From NCBI RefSeq assembly GCF_001310815.1, contig NZ_BAZK01000013.1, forward strand, positions 62,001-126,000: DNA of 64,000 nt. The letters are read 5' to 3'. The translations under genes and the position numbers were made by a program. The notes under the pieces were generated by a model. It did no database searches and was not told the DNA's origin. It saw only the letters and a program-made list of their open reading frames with translations. Source of the stretch: Pseudovibrio denitrificans JCM 12308 (lineage in GTDB: Bacteria > Pseudomonadota > Alphaproteobacteria > Rhizobiales > Stappiaceae). Positions 46,729-56,731 of the stretch are shown piece after piece. Each line of letters begins with the position of its first letter. The stretch's first letter is position 1.

Positions 46729-47585
46729 GGGTGTCTCCCTGAGTTTGCTTTGATTTTTTTGAGTGCAGGGCCTTGCTTATGCATGCCTGTTACGATGGAA
46801 GTTGGTGGGGGAGGGCGCTTGTAAAATTTGGCGCCTTTGATCCAGAGCTTGAGCGCTTCATAATGGATTAATCCCAAAATCTTGGCGGAGTTCTGGAAGT
46901 AGCGAAGCCCGATTGCCAAAAGGCGAGCGGTTGTTGCGGGCTGTTCCTTGCCCTGAAAACTTGCCGTTAGTACGGGTGCGCTTGCCTGAGTGAGGCGAAT
47001 AATGAGTGAAACATCATCTGCCGGTGGGCGTGCTATGAAGTGATAGTGGCCGGAGAGTTCCAGAAACGGAGAGACATGGAAGTTTTTTGGGCATGAGTGC
47101 CGGAACACTGGCTGAATGCCTTGTGCTTCAGATGTATTGATCTCGACGGCGTAGTGATGCATGTCTCCAAAGGTGTTTCTGACCTGATACAGGATCGCTT
47201 GAAGCTTCTCCTTGGAGTAGCAGTAGAACACACTGATTGGATTGAAAGCCCGTCCCAAAAATCTGGGGTAAGCAAGCAGTTGGATCTTGTCCGGGAGCGT
47301 GTTGATCTTTGCCTGCTTCAGGACTTCCTCCACATATCCTCGCAGGTCCGTATGGCCGCTCTCCATGTGATCTCTCGGGTGGAAGCTGAAGAGGTTGAAC
47401 CGGTCAACGGACAGAAGCGAAGACATCTGGTCCATGTCCTGCAATCGGTCTATGTCGATTGAGAAGGACAGAGCCTTGTAACTTAGCTTATGCTTGATCT
47501 TGTCGTGACGACAGTGCACCACGTCGCCCAGATAAATTCTGAGCGGTGCGTTTTCTGCTTTATGCTGTCGTCTGGTCAGGATCAT
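46725..47585 (-). CDS. DUF1365 family protein
   Basis: A 286-residue protein with the DUF1365 stretches YLGDVVHCRHDKIKHKLSYKA, LLAYPRFLGRAFNPISVFYCY and GDMHHYAVE. DUF1365 proteins are almost always found between an FAD amine oxidase and Cfa, and are thought to act with them in lipid modification. The ATG at 47585 overlaps the preceding stop (ATGA); the frame extends slightly further to 47618. Confidence 0.88.
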   Translation of the reverse strand: MILTRRQHKAENAPLRIYLGDVVHCRHDKIKHKLSYKALSFSIDIDRLQDMDQMSSLLSVDRFNLFSFHPRDHMESGHTDLRGYVEEVLKQAKINTLPDKIQLLAYPRFLGRAFNPISVFYCYSKEKLQAILYQVRNTFGDMHHYAVEINTSEAQGIQPVFRHSCPKNFHVSPFLELSGHYHFIARPPADDVSLIIRLTQASAPVLTASFQGKEQPATTARLLAIGLRYFQNSAKILGLIHYEALKLWIKGAKFYKRPPPPTSIVTGMHKQGPALKKIKANSGRHP

Positions 47586-48922
47586 TCTGCAGCCTCCTGC
47601 TGGCCGCCAAACTGCCAATCCTCAGGTAAGCCAATGCGACCGTTCGGATTATCGCAGTCCCATGGACGCTTTACATCTCCGAGTGCTTCGGCCACAGCGA
47701 GGCCGGACTGAAGTCCATCCTCGTGGAAGCCGTAACCGAGATATGCGCCACAGAACCAAGTTCTTCGCTCGCCCTGTATCTGCCAGAGTTGCTTTTGAGC
47801 ATTGAGCGCTGTCTGATCAAACACAGGGTGCGCGTAGTGGAAGGTGCGCAATATGGACCCTGCAGCTGGCTGATGGCTGGGGTTGAGGGTGACAAACACA
47901 TCTTCAGTGGTGTTCAGCTGTTGAAGTGCGTTCATCCAATAGGTCACGCAAAGGGCGTTGTTGCCCATTTGCGAGCCGATGAAGTTCCATGCTGACCACG
48001 TTGCTTTGCGCTTTGGCATGAGCGATTTATCGCGGTGCAAGATGGCGATGTTGCGCTGATAACGAATTGAGCCAAGGATCTTTCGCTCTGCGTTGGATGC
48101 ATTGCCTTCCGCATTCAGGATTGCCAGCGCCTGATCTGAGTGACAGGCAAAGACCACGTGATCGTAGGTGGCGACCTGGCCATTTCTGGAGAAGATGGTC
48201 ACGGATCCGGGTTTGCGCTGAACATCTGAGATGTTGGCATTCAGGATGATCTTACCGGAAATCTCTGCGGCCAGTTTCTCCACGTAGTTGCAAGAACCAC
48301 CCGTCACCGTGCGCCACTGTGGACGGTCTTTGAGCTGGAGGAGGCCGTGGTTGTTGCAAAAGCCAATGAAGGTTTGGAATGGGAATGCAAGCAGTTGTGC
48401 TGGCGGCATAGACCAGATCGCTGCTCCCATTGGAAGCAGATGATCGTTGATGAACGTTTCTGAGTAGTTGTTTTGAGAAAGGTAGCTGCCGAGTGTGGTT
48501 GTCTCATACTCTGCTTTGGCTGCATCTTCAGGCGCGTCTTTATAGAAGCGCAGAGTTTCAGCGATCATGCGCAGGAAAGATGGCCTTAGAAGATTGGTCT
48601 TTTGAGCGAACAGCCCTTTTAATCCTGAACCCGAGTATTCTTGCTGTCCCTCATTGAGAGAGACTGCAAAGGACATTTTTGTTGGATTGGTGGCGACGTT
48701 GATATGGTCGTAGAGTGCAGTGAGGTTTGGGTAGGTGCGCTCGTTGAAGACAATGAATCCAGTGTCTACAGCAACTTCAACATCATTGATAATTGGATGC
48801 TGGGTGTTGGCATGACCACCGAGGCGATCATCCTTTTCATAAATGTCTACCTGATGCTTTTGGGAAAGAAGCCAGGCGGCTGAAAGGCCAGAAATTCCAC
48901 TCCCAATCACTGCTATTTTCAT
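47582..48922 (-). CDS. FAD-dependent amine oxidase/desaturase-like protein
   Basis: A 446-residue flavoprotein. It begins with a dinucleotide-binding motif MKIAVIGSGISGLSAAWLL followed by the acidic VDIYEKDDRLGGH. The C-terminal FCGAYLGYGFHEDG is the conserved FAD contact. It belongs to the NAD(P)-binding amine-oxidase group linked to DUF1365 and Cfa. The start is set at 48922, 20-30 bases after the predicted RpoE promoter; the longer frame to 49039 would run through that promoter. Confidence 0.88.
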   Translation of the reverse strand: MKIAVIGSGISGLSAAWLLSQKHQVDIYEKDDRLGGHANTQHPIINDVEVAVDTGFIVFNERTYPNLTALYDHINVATNPTKMSFAVSLNEGQQEYSGSGLKGLFAQKTNLLRPSFLRMIAETLRFYKDAPEDAAKAEYETTTLGSYLSQNNYSETFINDHLLPMGAAIWSMPPAQLLAFPFQTFIGFCNNHGLLQLKDRPQWRTVTGGSCNYVEKLAAEISGKIILNANISDVQRKPGSVTIFSRNGQVATYDHVVFACHSDQALAILNAEGNASNAERKILGSIRYQRNIAILHRDKSLMPKRKATWSAWNFIGSQMGNNALCVTYWMNALQQLNTTEDVFVTLNPSHQPAAGSILRTFHYAHPVFDQTALNAQKQLWQIQGERRTWFCGAYLGYGFHEDGLQSGLAVAEALGDVKRPWDCDNPNGRIGLPEDWQFGGQQEAAE

Positions 48923-48948
48923 TGCTTTCGTCCAATCTAAAGTTTCTC

Positions 48949-48978
48949 TTTTTAGGAGCGCTGATTGGAAATGGATCA
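48949..48978 (-). promoter_or_regulatory. RpoE-type promoter for the FAD oxidoreductase-DUF1365-cfa operon
   Basis: Minus strand reads TGATCC, 18 bases, TAAAAA. TGATCC is the -35 element known for Rhodobacter sphaeroides RpoE. It lies 27 bases before the gene start. Confidence 0.75.
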
Positions 48979-48995
48979 CCCTAGGCAGGAAAAAG

Positions 48996-49025
48996 TGATC
49001 CAAATGACAAACTGTTTGGTAAAAA
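48996..49025 (+). promoter_or_regulatory. RpoE-type promoter for rpoE-chrR
   Basis: TGATCC, 18 bases, TAAAAA, identical in both hexamers and spacing to the divergent promoter 18 bases away. It implies autoregulation of rpoE; the ATG is 33 bases downstream of the -10. Confidence 0.75.
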
Positions 49026-49058
49026 GACGTGTGACACAAATCGGCGGTTTGCAGAGCG

Positions 49059-49661
49059 ATGGTTACGATGCAACTTAAAAGTAATGACGGTGAGAGTGAA
49101 AACTGCCTGACCTCTGCGGAGTTAAGCGCCTTGCTTCAGTCGCTGGGCGAGCACCGATCGCGGGAAGTGTTCAGGCAATTGTTTGAGTTCTTTGCTCCGC
49201 GCCTGAAAACGTACTTTCTTAAAGGTGGAGCAACTGCGGAGCTTTCCGAAGAGCTTATTCAGGAAACCTTTGTCATTGTCTGGCGTAAAGCGGAGATGTT
49301 TGACAGCCGGAAGGCCTCCGCATCGACGTGGATTTACACTATTGCCCGTAACCTGCGGATTGATCGGTTTCGTAAAGAGCGGCGGTATCTTTACAAAGAC
49401 GATCAATTTTTTGCCAATGAGTTGGTTGGTGAAGGATCGCAGCTGGATGATCATCACCAATCGCAATTGAGTGAACAGGTAGAGAAAGTGCTTCCTCTCT
49501 TGCCAGCAGAGCAATCAAAAATAATCAAACTGGCCTTCTATGAAGATGCCAGCCACTCAAAAATTGCCCAGCATTTGGAACTCCCGCTAGGTACAGTGAA
49601 GTCCCGAATGAGACTTGCTTTAGCGCGACTACGGAAACTTTTGGAAGGGGTGGAACTATGA
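49059..49661 (+). CDS. rpoE: RpoE, ECF-type RNA polymerase sigma factor
   Basis: A 200-residue ECF sigma factor. Region 2 includes LIQETFVIVWRKAEMFD and STWIYTIARNLRIDRFRKE, and region 4 includes LPAEQSKIIKLAFYEDASHSKIAQHLELPLGTVKSRM. It is of the ECF11/ChrR-controlled kind responding to singlet oxygen and organic peroxides. Its stop overlaps chrR by ATGA. An ATG three codons in (49068) is an alternative start. Weak ribosome site. Confidence 0.92.
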   Translation: MVTMQLKSNDGESENCLTSAELSALLQSLGEHRSREVFRQLFEFFAPRLKTYFLKGGATAELSEELIQETFVIVWRKAEMFDSRKASASTWIYTIARNLRIDRFRKERRYLYKDDQFFANELVGEGSQLDDHHQSQLSEQVEKVLPLLPAEQSKIIKLAFYEDASHSKIAQHLELPLGTVKSRMRLALARLRKLLEGVEL

Positions 49662-50313
49662 TCAACCATCACCTCAGCGATGAAATTCTTTGGGCTTATG
49701 CGACTGGTTCGCTACCTGCCGGACATGCCCTGCTGGTTTCCTGTCATCTGGAGCTTTGTGACGGATGTAAAGGTCGCCTTGCCGAAGCAGAAGCGCTCGC
49801 AGGGGCTATGTTGCAGACAGCGGAGCAGCAAAAGCCTTCCGACGATATGTTTGACCTGCTAATGGCGCGTGTGGAAGGTGAGCCTGCTGTTCCAGCCGCT
49901 GCCTACACAGTAGAGCCGAGAGCTGAGAAGGGTGTCCCGTCAGCCCTTTGGGATGTGCTTGGCTATGGCTTTAACGACATCAAGTGGAAGATGGTTGGTC
50001 CGGGCATTCGCCAGTTCATTTTGCCGATCAAGCCAAGTGAAGGCGAAAGCGCGCGCTTGCTGAAGCTGTCTCCCGGCTTCGTCACCCCTGAGCATTCGCA
50101 CCATGCTCAGAGATGACGCTCGTACTGCAAGGTTCCTTCAGCGATGAGACTGGCCGTTACAAGATTGGTGATGTTCAGGAAGCCGACGAACACGTGCATC
50201 ACCAACCAGTCGCCGACACAGAAGAAGACTGCATCTGCCTCGCCGTAACAGACGCCCCCCTCGAGTTCAAAGGCTTCCTCCCCAAACTGTTGCAGCCGTT
50301 GTTCCGGATTTGA
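49658..50313 (+). CDS. chrR: ChrR, zinc anti-sigma factor with cupin domain (frameshifted)
   Basis: The N-terminal zinc-binding anti-sigma (ZAS) domain has LSDEILWAYATGSL and the HLELCDGC metal site, plus an early histidine pair. The C-terminal cupin domain starts PGFVTPEHSHH and continues GSFSDETGRYKIGDVQEADEHVHH. The frame breaks at 50110; restoring one G (CAGGAG for CAGAG) gives HHAQEMTLVLQGSFSD, the expected cupin strand. Restored length is about 218 residues, normal for ChrR. It holds RpoE inactive until singlet oxygen triggers its loss. Confidence 0.9.
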
Positions 50314-50455
50314 TTTTGGATTGGAGGTGGCTGATTTGTTCAACTGCCTCCATTCTTTTCTGCGGGAAGACCTGAGAAATTTTCATAAGAAAGAATAGGC
50401 ATAGCGCTTTGTTTTAGGTGGGCATATGGTGTGGGGCCTGCTGCATGGAGCGCCG

Positions 50456-51355
50456 ATGTTTTACCTCAGGTTTGTCCTCGCCGTTGTTGCGTTCTCTCCT
50501 CTTGTTTTTCTTTTAAGCTGCTCCAGCGATAAGGTGGAAGAGATGCAAGCGCCCTTGAATGACGTGTCAAAGTGGGGCGTTCAGCTTCAGGATATTGAGA
50601 TCAAGAAAATCCATCAATCTGACCTCGATCTGGTGGTGATTGACTACTCCAAGGATGGTACAGCTCTGGGGCGTTTTTCCCGTTATGAAGTGGCGAAAGC
50701 CAAGCAGAAGCCTGATGGATCGCGTCGGCTTGTGCTTGCTTATCTGAGCATTGGTGAAGCAGAGGATTATCGCGATTACTGGAAGGATAGCTGGCAGGCA
50801 AACCCGCCGGACTGGCTTGGCGACGAGAACCCGAACTGGCCCGGTAATTACACCGTCAAGTTCTGGCAACCGGAGTGGCAAGGGCTGATCATGGCTTATC
50901 TCAAGCACATAATTTCAGCTGGTTATGACGGAGTGTATCTGGATGGCGTTGATGTGTTTCAGCGCTACAAAGATCGAACGGATGCACAAGCGAACATGGT
51001 TGAGTTTGTTGGGAAAATTTCCCGGCTGGCGAAGGCGCAGGCTCCCGGATTTATTGTTGTTTCCCAGAATGGCGAGGAGCTTCTGAAGTATCCCGAATAT
51101 CGTGGTGAAATTGACGGTATCAGCAAGGAAGACCTGCTTTATGGCGCTTATCATGATGGCGCACGAAACGGCTCTCAGCTGATTGACTGGAGTTGGGGGT
51201 TCCTGAAAGAGGGGCGTGATGATGGCCTTTCGGTGTTTGTTATTGAGTACCTTGAGGAGGCCGGCAAACGCCAGCGTGCGCGGCAAGAGCTGGACGAGCT
51301 TGGCGTGATTTCCCTCTTCACACGCAGACCACTCGATACATTGGTCGCCTTTTAG
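50456..51355 (+). CDS. GH114-type glycoside hydrolase lipoprotein, separate PelA-like hydrolase
   Basis: A 299-residue protein with a lipoprotein signal ending LLSC-SS. Its TIM-barrel features match the TM1410/endo-alpha-1,4-polygalactosaminidase (GH114) group: DLVVIDYSKDG, LAYLSIGEAEDYRDYW, YDGVYLDGVD and VVSQNGEELL. The acidic residues in GEAED and LDGVD are likely catalytic. PelA of Pseudomonas has a related hydrolase domain fused to a deacetylase; here the hydrolase is alone. The ATG at 50456 follows GGAG; an upstream ATG at 50426 lacks one. The stop codon overlaps that of the convergent pelG. It probably trims a GalNAc-rich polymer. Confidence 0.82.
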   Translation: MFYLRFVLAVVAFSPLVFLLSCSSDKVEEMQAPLNDVSKWGVQLQDIEIKKIHQSDLDLVVIDYSKDGTALGRFSRYEVAKAKQKPDGSRRLVLAYLSIGEAEDYRDYWKDSWQANPPDWLGDENPNWPGNYTVKFWQPEWQGLIMAYLKHIISAGYDGVYLDGVDVFQRYKDRTDAQANMVEFVGKISRLAKAQAPGFIVVSQNGEELLKYPEYRGEIDGISKEDLLYGAYHDGARNGSQLIDWSWGFLKEGRDDGLSVFVIEYLEEAGKRQRARQELDELGVISLFTRRPLDTLVAF

Positions 51356-52772
51356 CGCAGTGCCTCATACCAGCTGTTAGGCCGCAAGGAGAGACGTGCC
51401 TGAAAGAAGATGTGCTGGTCCAGCCTGCCAAATGCATTTTGAAGTGTAGCTACTGCGAGGAAACTGGCTGATAGGCAGGCAACGAAATAGCCAAACCCCA
51501 AATACTCAGCTGGCAGGTATAGCGTGGCATAGGTGCAGACTGCGTTGAGCAGCAGAAATGCCAGTTGCAGCAGCATGTTCTCCATATTTCGATTGATGAA
51601 TATGAGTGTGGTTGATGCTGCGAAAAACACGAATTGAAAGAGAACACTGGCAGCTGCAATGCGAATGATCGCGGCTTGCCGATACTCGAAGTTCAGGTAC
51701 TCGACGACCAGTGGTGAAAACAAGATCAACAGTGCACATAAGCCCAACTGGATTAAGGTGAGGCGGCCAAGGGTGTAGATTGCTTCTGTCTTTAGTTCCT
51801 GTGATTTGGCGCGAATGTCAAACAGTGTGCCGTGCCCGGTGATCGTTCGGATGTAAGACCTAAAATTGCGAAAGAAGTTCGTTTCCGCCTCGATCAGGAA
51901 GAGCGCGAGCGGTGGGATGAGGATGAGTTGGGCGATGAATATGGAACTGTCATAGGCAGGAGCATGTCGTAAGCCGCTTGGAAGCAATTGCCCCTCATGA
52001 CTTTGCCAGATGATGATCTTATCTACCCACAAGGCGCTGATGTTAAAAGTCGCAGCCAAGGCTAGTGGCCAATAGCGTTTGAGAGCGCCAGTTAGATACT
52101 CCCAGGTCTCTTTGAAAATGTAGCTGGATGCTGGGAACGTGAAGAAGACCTGGATGGATAGCCATATGAAACAGAGCAGGAAGCCGAGACTGAAAGCCAG
52201 TAGTAAGTGAAGCTCGCTGGGATGGTGGGCGGTGCTGTAGATGACCAATGATATTGTTAGAAGCAGCCCAGTTGCGAAGGAAAGGCTTACGCTTTTGTAG
52301 TTTTGAAGGCTGGAACTGAAGCCCAGTGCGATCCAAAGAAGGTTGGCGATGATGCAAGAGATGATAATCGCCAGCAGTTCTATGAGTGGAACGTTCAGCA
52401 GCACGAACAGAATTGGGGCAGCTACAATGGCAGTCAGGATGGTGGAGGCGTAGAGGGTGCTCAGGTAAAGCTGTGGGATGAGGTGGAACTTTCCGAAGTA
52501 GATGGCGTCTGAAGCATTCTGATTGCAAGGATCAGAACCGGTGCGCTTGTCAACAGAGAGATGCCCAAAATGTAAATCAGTTTGGTTCTGAAACCGGTTA
52601 GCATGGGCAGGCCGAGTTTCTGCTCTGTCAGGAGCGAGATGAACAAAATGCAGAAAATGAACATGAGCCAGGGGCCAGCGATGACCATGCTTGCATGAAA
52701 AATCGCCCGCATATGCGATGTCATGTCGCCTTTGTGTGTTAGTCGCTGCAGCTCAAAGCCTATGCCTGCCAT
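51352..52772 (-). CDS. pelG: PelG, polysaccharide transporter membrane protein (frameshifted)
   Basis: A polytopic membrane protein beginning MAGIGFELQRLTHKGDMTSHMRAIFHASMVIAGPWLM, characteristic of PelG, with about twelve helices. The frame breaks near 52515. Adding one G (ATGGCT for ATGCT on the coding strand) gives LAIRMASDAIYFGKFHLIPQLYLST. Restored length is about 474 residues, close to PelG. PelG is the inner-membrane flippase-like component paired with PelF, PelD and PelE. Confidence 0.9.
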
Positions 52773-52805
52773 CTGAAATCTCCGGGAAAGGTTTGGTGTT
52801 GGGCT

Positions 52806-54328
52806 TTAAGCGAACAGTCGGCTTTCTTGTTCAACTGCCTTGTTAAAATTGCGGGTGTACAAGTCTCTGTAGGAGCTGAGGGCCTGATGCTCGTTGTAAT
52901 CCCGTTCAATGCGCTTGCGCAGCTGTGCACCGTATTTTTGGCGTAAGTTGTGATCTTTCAGCAGCTTGGCCATGGCTTTTGCGGTGGCAAAGGGGGAGAC
53001 GAGTTCTGTAATGATGCCGCCTGCGCCAAGCGGGGCCGGATCATCTGAGCGCCCTTCGAGAACTTCCCGGCAGGAGCCAACATCTGTTGCAACACACGGA
53101 ATGCCTGCTGCACCTGCCTCCAGAAGGACAAGCGGTTGGGCTTCGCTGAGGCTGGTTAAAGCGACAAGATCGATGGAGGGTAAATACTCAGCGATGTTGA
53201 CCGGCCCTGTGAAGGTGATTGTCTCTTCAAGTTGCAGCTGAGAGACGAGTGTTTTGCATTCCTCAAAGTACGCTGGTTCTTCATCGGTTGGGCCAAGAAT
53301 GAGCGCTTCCACACTTGGAAGCTCTTCCTGAAGCAAAGCAACTGCGTGGATGAAGCTCTTCACATCTTTGATTGCAACAACCCGCCCGATGAGAGCAACC
53401 GTAGGTCTGTGATTGTCCTGCCTCGCCGGTACTGCGCTGAACTTGTTGAGATCTATCCCGTTTGGGATGACTTGCATCTTGCTCTGGCATGCGCTTGAGA
53501 GAGCTGCATCAGCTGGTTGTCTTTGTAGAGGGTCGTGATGTCTGAACAGCAGTTGTAGCAACACCGAGCAAAGGATTCGAAGGCCGTAATCCATAAATCA
53601 CGAAGGTCCAGCCTGGGATCATCCAGCGAGAAGCCTTTGTTGATGCTGTCTTCAATCCAGTCGGCAAGAAGGATCTCGATCCGGCGCTCGTTGGTGTAGA
53701 TGCCATGCTCTGTGATGATTGCTGGTGCACCGGTGCTTACGGCTGCTCTTGCTGCGAACAGGCCAGCATAGCCGGTTGAGATTGTGTGGTAGGCCTTGGC
53801 TTTGGGAATTGGAGCTTTGAGTACAGCGAACAACCCGCCAAACAGTGTGTACCAGGCCCAAAAGAAATGATGGAACGATGTCTCCGGCAGGATTTCCTCG
53901 TACATCTGGCAAATGACATTCCACGTGAGATCAGAGTTCGTCAGCTGATTTATTGTCCAAGGACGAGTGGTAGAGTTCACCAGACGGTCCAGATCGTAAA
54001 GCCTTGCTTTGCTGCCATTCTTAAGGAAGGCCCGGAGTTCGCGTGAGATTTCGTTGATGCTAGCTGAGCCATAATCAGGAGCAGGTTGGGGATCGTGAAT
54101 ATCGAAGAGGGCTAGCTCCTGATATTCGATGACGTTGGAGGGGAGCTTGTACTTGGGAGTACCGTTTTGAGAGCTGGAAAGCACGGCAACCACTGAAAAG
54201 GTCAGATCAGGCAGGCCGGAGATAAGCCAGTTGATCCAGGAGGATACGCCGCCAGCCACATAAGGATAGCAGCCCTCAACGATTATGCAGATGTCTGCTG
54301 TGGGATTGGAACGCATGTTACTCACCAT
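52806..54328 (-). CDS. pelF: PelF, glycosyltransferase family 4 (frameshifted)
   Basis: A cytoplasmic GT4 enzyme with the PelF start ADICIIVEGCYPYVAGGVSSW and donor-site segments VIPNGID, LTSLSEAQPLVLLEAGAAGIPCVATDVGSC. The frame breaks near 53478. Adding one G (AAGGATG for AAGATG on the coding strand) gives ARARMQVIPNGIDLNKF. Restored length is about 508 residues, as for PelF, which polymerises Pel from UDP-sugars. A second ATG at 54316 is a possible start. It follows pelE by one base. Confidence 0.92.
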
Positions 54329-54329
54329 T

Positions 54330-55315
54330 TCAGTTGATCAGAGCGTGCTCTCGTGCGGGTAAAACGGCTCTTTTGTTGAGCTTGTCAGAAATTCTCTGGT
54401 TCAGCGCTGTGGCTTCAGGTTCTTTGATACGCACCAGTGGCTTGAGGCAGAGCTGGGCTTCTTTCAGTGCACCCTTTTGAATGAGACGGTCGGCTCGTAA
54501 GACGGTCAAAGCTTTTTCTGCTTCTGGGCGGACATCAGTTTTCAGCAGCTTGCGCAAAGTTGCAGTGACTTGATCTCGCTGGGATTTATCGATGAGCTGT
54601 GAAAGACCTGCTGCCTTTAACCGAGAGATGGCTTCTCGTCGGTGCTCTGTAGTGGCATTTTCAGGAAAGATGACTGAGTTGGAGATGTCATCCTGAAAGC
54701 GTTGTTTGAGTTTGGTGTAGACAGCCGCTGCCTGTACGCGGATCTCTGGCTTGTCATTCTTGAGAGCAGCCTGAAGAAACTCCAGTAGCTCCGGTTTGTA
54801 TTTGAGTGTGATGATGGAGAGGGCGCGTTTGATTTCCTGCATATTGTCAGAGGAGAAGATCTTCTGGAAGGGCTTGAGGTAACCATTGGTCATATCCAGT
54901 GAGCGATTGCTCATGATTTTGCTAAAGATATCTTCCAGCTGAGAGGCGGGTGGTTCATCAAGCGCGAGCGTTTTATGCCAATCAGCTACGTGAGCGTTAG
55001 GTTTGCGCTTTTCAAACTGCATGAGAACAGAGGCGATTAAGCTCCTAATGGCCCGAGTAAGGCAAACAGAAAGATGCTGAAATCGAACAGTGCGAACGCT
55101 GGACTGCGGACGTTTCTCAGTATCAGTTTGCAAAGCACTGCAGCGAGGCAGTGAAATCCGATTGCAGGGAGAACTAAGCTTTGCTGCTCTCTGATCTGCC
55201 AGATGAACCACACCTCAATGAGTGTCGCAGTTGCGATGACTACCGGCAGCAGAAAGATAGAGAGGCTGAAAGGCGCAGCTCTGGCGGCTTTCTCCGTGAT
55301 GACAGGCTCAGACAT
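54330..55315 (-). CDS. pelE: PelE-like membrane/helical-repeat protein (frameshifted)
   Basis: The first 92 residues carry two hydrophobic helices (SLSIFLLPVVIATATLIEVWFIW and a second ending FALLGPLGA). The rest is a helical TPR/HEAT-like domain with LLEFLQAALKNDKPEIRVQAAAVY. The frame breaks near 55041: restoring one C (GCCTTA for GCTTA) joins GPLGA to LIASVLMQFEKRKP. That gives about 328 residues, very near PelE length and layout (two helices then repeats). Assigned from this layout and its place between pelD and pelF. Confidence 0.8.
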
Positions 55316-56374
55316 TTACAGCACCGTGTTATCGAGCCTGTTGCTCTTAGGCGGTGTGTTTATTGAGTAAAGTGAGATGAGATTGTCCGGTGCCTTTTCC
55401 GCGTTGTGGATTGCAAGGCTTTGGGCCAGTGACTTACCGATTGTTTCCAAGAGGATCGTGGTGTCTTCTTCCAATACGTGCTGTTCAAGCTGGTGGAAGA
55501 TGATAGCGCCTTGCAAAACCTCGTGATCCGGCTTTGGGTTGGTCATATCGGAAGCCTTCAGCAACAGGACCAGACTGCCTTTGGGGGTGTGCGTGATGAC
55601 CTGCTGGGTGTTCCCGGTGATTTCGGTCATTTCCAGATGATTGATCAACCACGTTTGCTCCTGCTTTGCGCTGGGAGATGCCGCTCCGGAGGATGTTGCG
55701 ATGTTGGAGTGCACCAGATCCAAGTGATCGTTGGTGTAGCTGAAGAGGCTGAACTTTGTGGCTCCAATCAGATTGCCGAGTGCAATGTCCAGCTGCTTGG
55801 GATTACTCTTCAGATTCAGTGTGCTCAACCTGTCGATGCTTTTGAAAACACTCACGGGGCTTGTTGTCTCCATGGAGGCGATGCGGCTTTGCAGGTTTTC
55901 TGCTTCCATGGTGAGCGTGGTGCAGTAGTCTGAGATTGTGTCCCGCTGTCCAAGCGCTTGTGTCAGCTGGTTTTGAAGGCGCTGGTTTTTGCGCAGGAGG
56001 GAGGTTCTGAATTCGCCGAAGATGATTGCGGTGAGGAGCCAAAGGGTCGGTTCCAGGCCTGTGGTCGTGAAGTACTCAAAGAAGTTCTGCCCTCCGATGG
56101 GTTGCGGAGGTACGTACCAAAACGTGAGGGCGAGGGCGGTTAATGCAGAGAGAATGCCGGAGCGAGTTCCGAAGATGCTGCTTGCGATGATGATTGGGAT
56201 CCAGAGCGGACTGGGGGAGATGCTCCAGATTAGTAACTCGGGATGCATGGAGGCCAGAACTGGAAACGGTGCGAAGAGCACTGCGACTTCCAGCAGATGA
56301 AAGCGCTTTTCCGGTGCTGACTTTTTCTTCTTTGTTGGTCGCATATCACTTGAAAAATACTGATCCGAATACAT
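55316..56374 (-). CDS. pelD: PelD-like membrane protein, apparently without the C-terminal GGDEF domain
   Basis: A 352-residue protein. Four helices lie within residues 25-130 (LLEVAVLFAPFPVLA, IPIIIASSIFGTRSGILSALTALALTFWY, PTLWLLTAIIFGEF). A coiled coil follows (about 130-175), then a GAF-like domain to the end. Pseudomonas PelD continues with a degenerate GGDEF that binds cyclic-di-GMP through an RxxD site. Here the protein stops, no RxxD was seen, and the stop directly abuts the pelE ATG, so it does not look truncated. The first gene of pelDEFG. An internal Met at residue 11 is an alternative start. Confidence 0.8.
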   Translation of the reverse strand: MYSDQYFSSDMRPTKKKKSAPEKRFHLLEVAVLFAPFPVLASMHPELLIWSISPSPLWIPIIIASSIFGTRSGILSALTALALTFWYVPPQPIGGQNFFEYFTTTGLEPTLWLLTAIIFGEFRTSLLRKNQRLQNQLTQALGQRDTISDYCTTLTMEAENLQSRIASMETTSPVSVFKSIDRLSTLNLKSNPKQLDIALGNLIGATKFSLFSYTNDHLDLVHSNIATSSGAASPSAKQEQTWLINHLEMTEITGNTQQVITHTPKGSLVLLLKASDMTNPKPDHEVLQGAIIFHQLEQHVLEEDTTILLETIGKSLAQSLAIHNAEKAPDNLISLYSINTPPKSNRLDNTVL

Positions 56375-56731
56375 CGTGAATAAATATTCCTATTGTAAAA
56401 AATATGCAGTATAGTCGGAAGTTTTAATCTCTGTTCGTGGTCGGAAATATTTACTTGCTGTTTTATTTATATTCAACTCTATGGAAAGTGAGGGTATTAG
56501 GTTCTTGGTTGGATTTGGAATGATTTGTTTGCAATAAGTATTCAGTCTTAACTTACTTATTGGTGTCTTCCAGATGTGTGAAGTGCGTAGTAATTGTTCT
56601 TTATATCCCTTCCATATTGAAGGTATCTGGCAATTGTTTTTAGCTAGAATTACTAGGCAGCTTGGCGCCCTTATTTTGTACGGTTTCGGGGTGCTTGGCT
56701 TTGTATGTTTCATCAATAATTCGCAGGCCGC
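56375..56731. promoter_or_regulatory. Divergent promoter region of the Pel-like locus
   Basis: A 357-bp gap between pelD (minus) and the deacetylase gene (plus), AT-rich with no credible gene. It should hold both promoters. No clear regulator site was recognised. Confidence 0.5.

Noticed and set aside
55037-55315. The 92-codon membrane frame as an independent small gene
   Set aside because: Adding one C near 55041 fuses it to the following helical-repeat frame to give a PelE-sized protein, which fits the pelDEFG order better.
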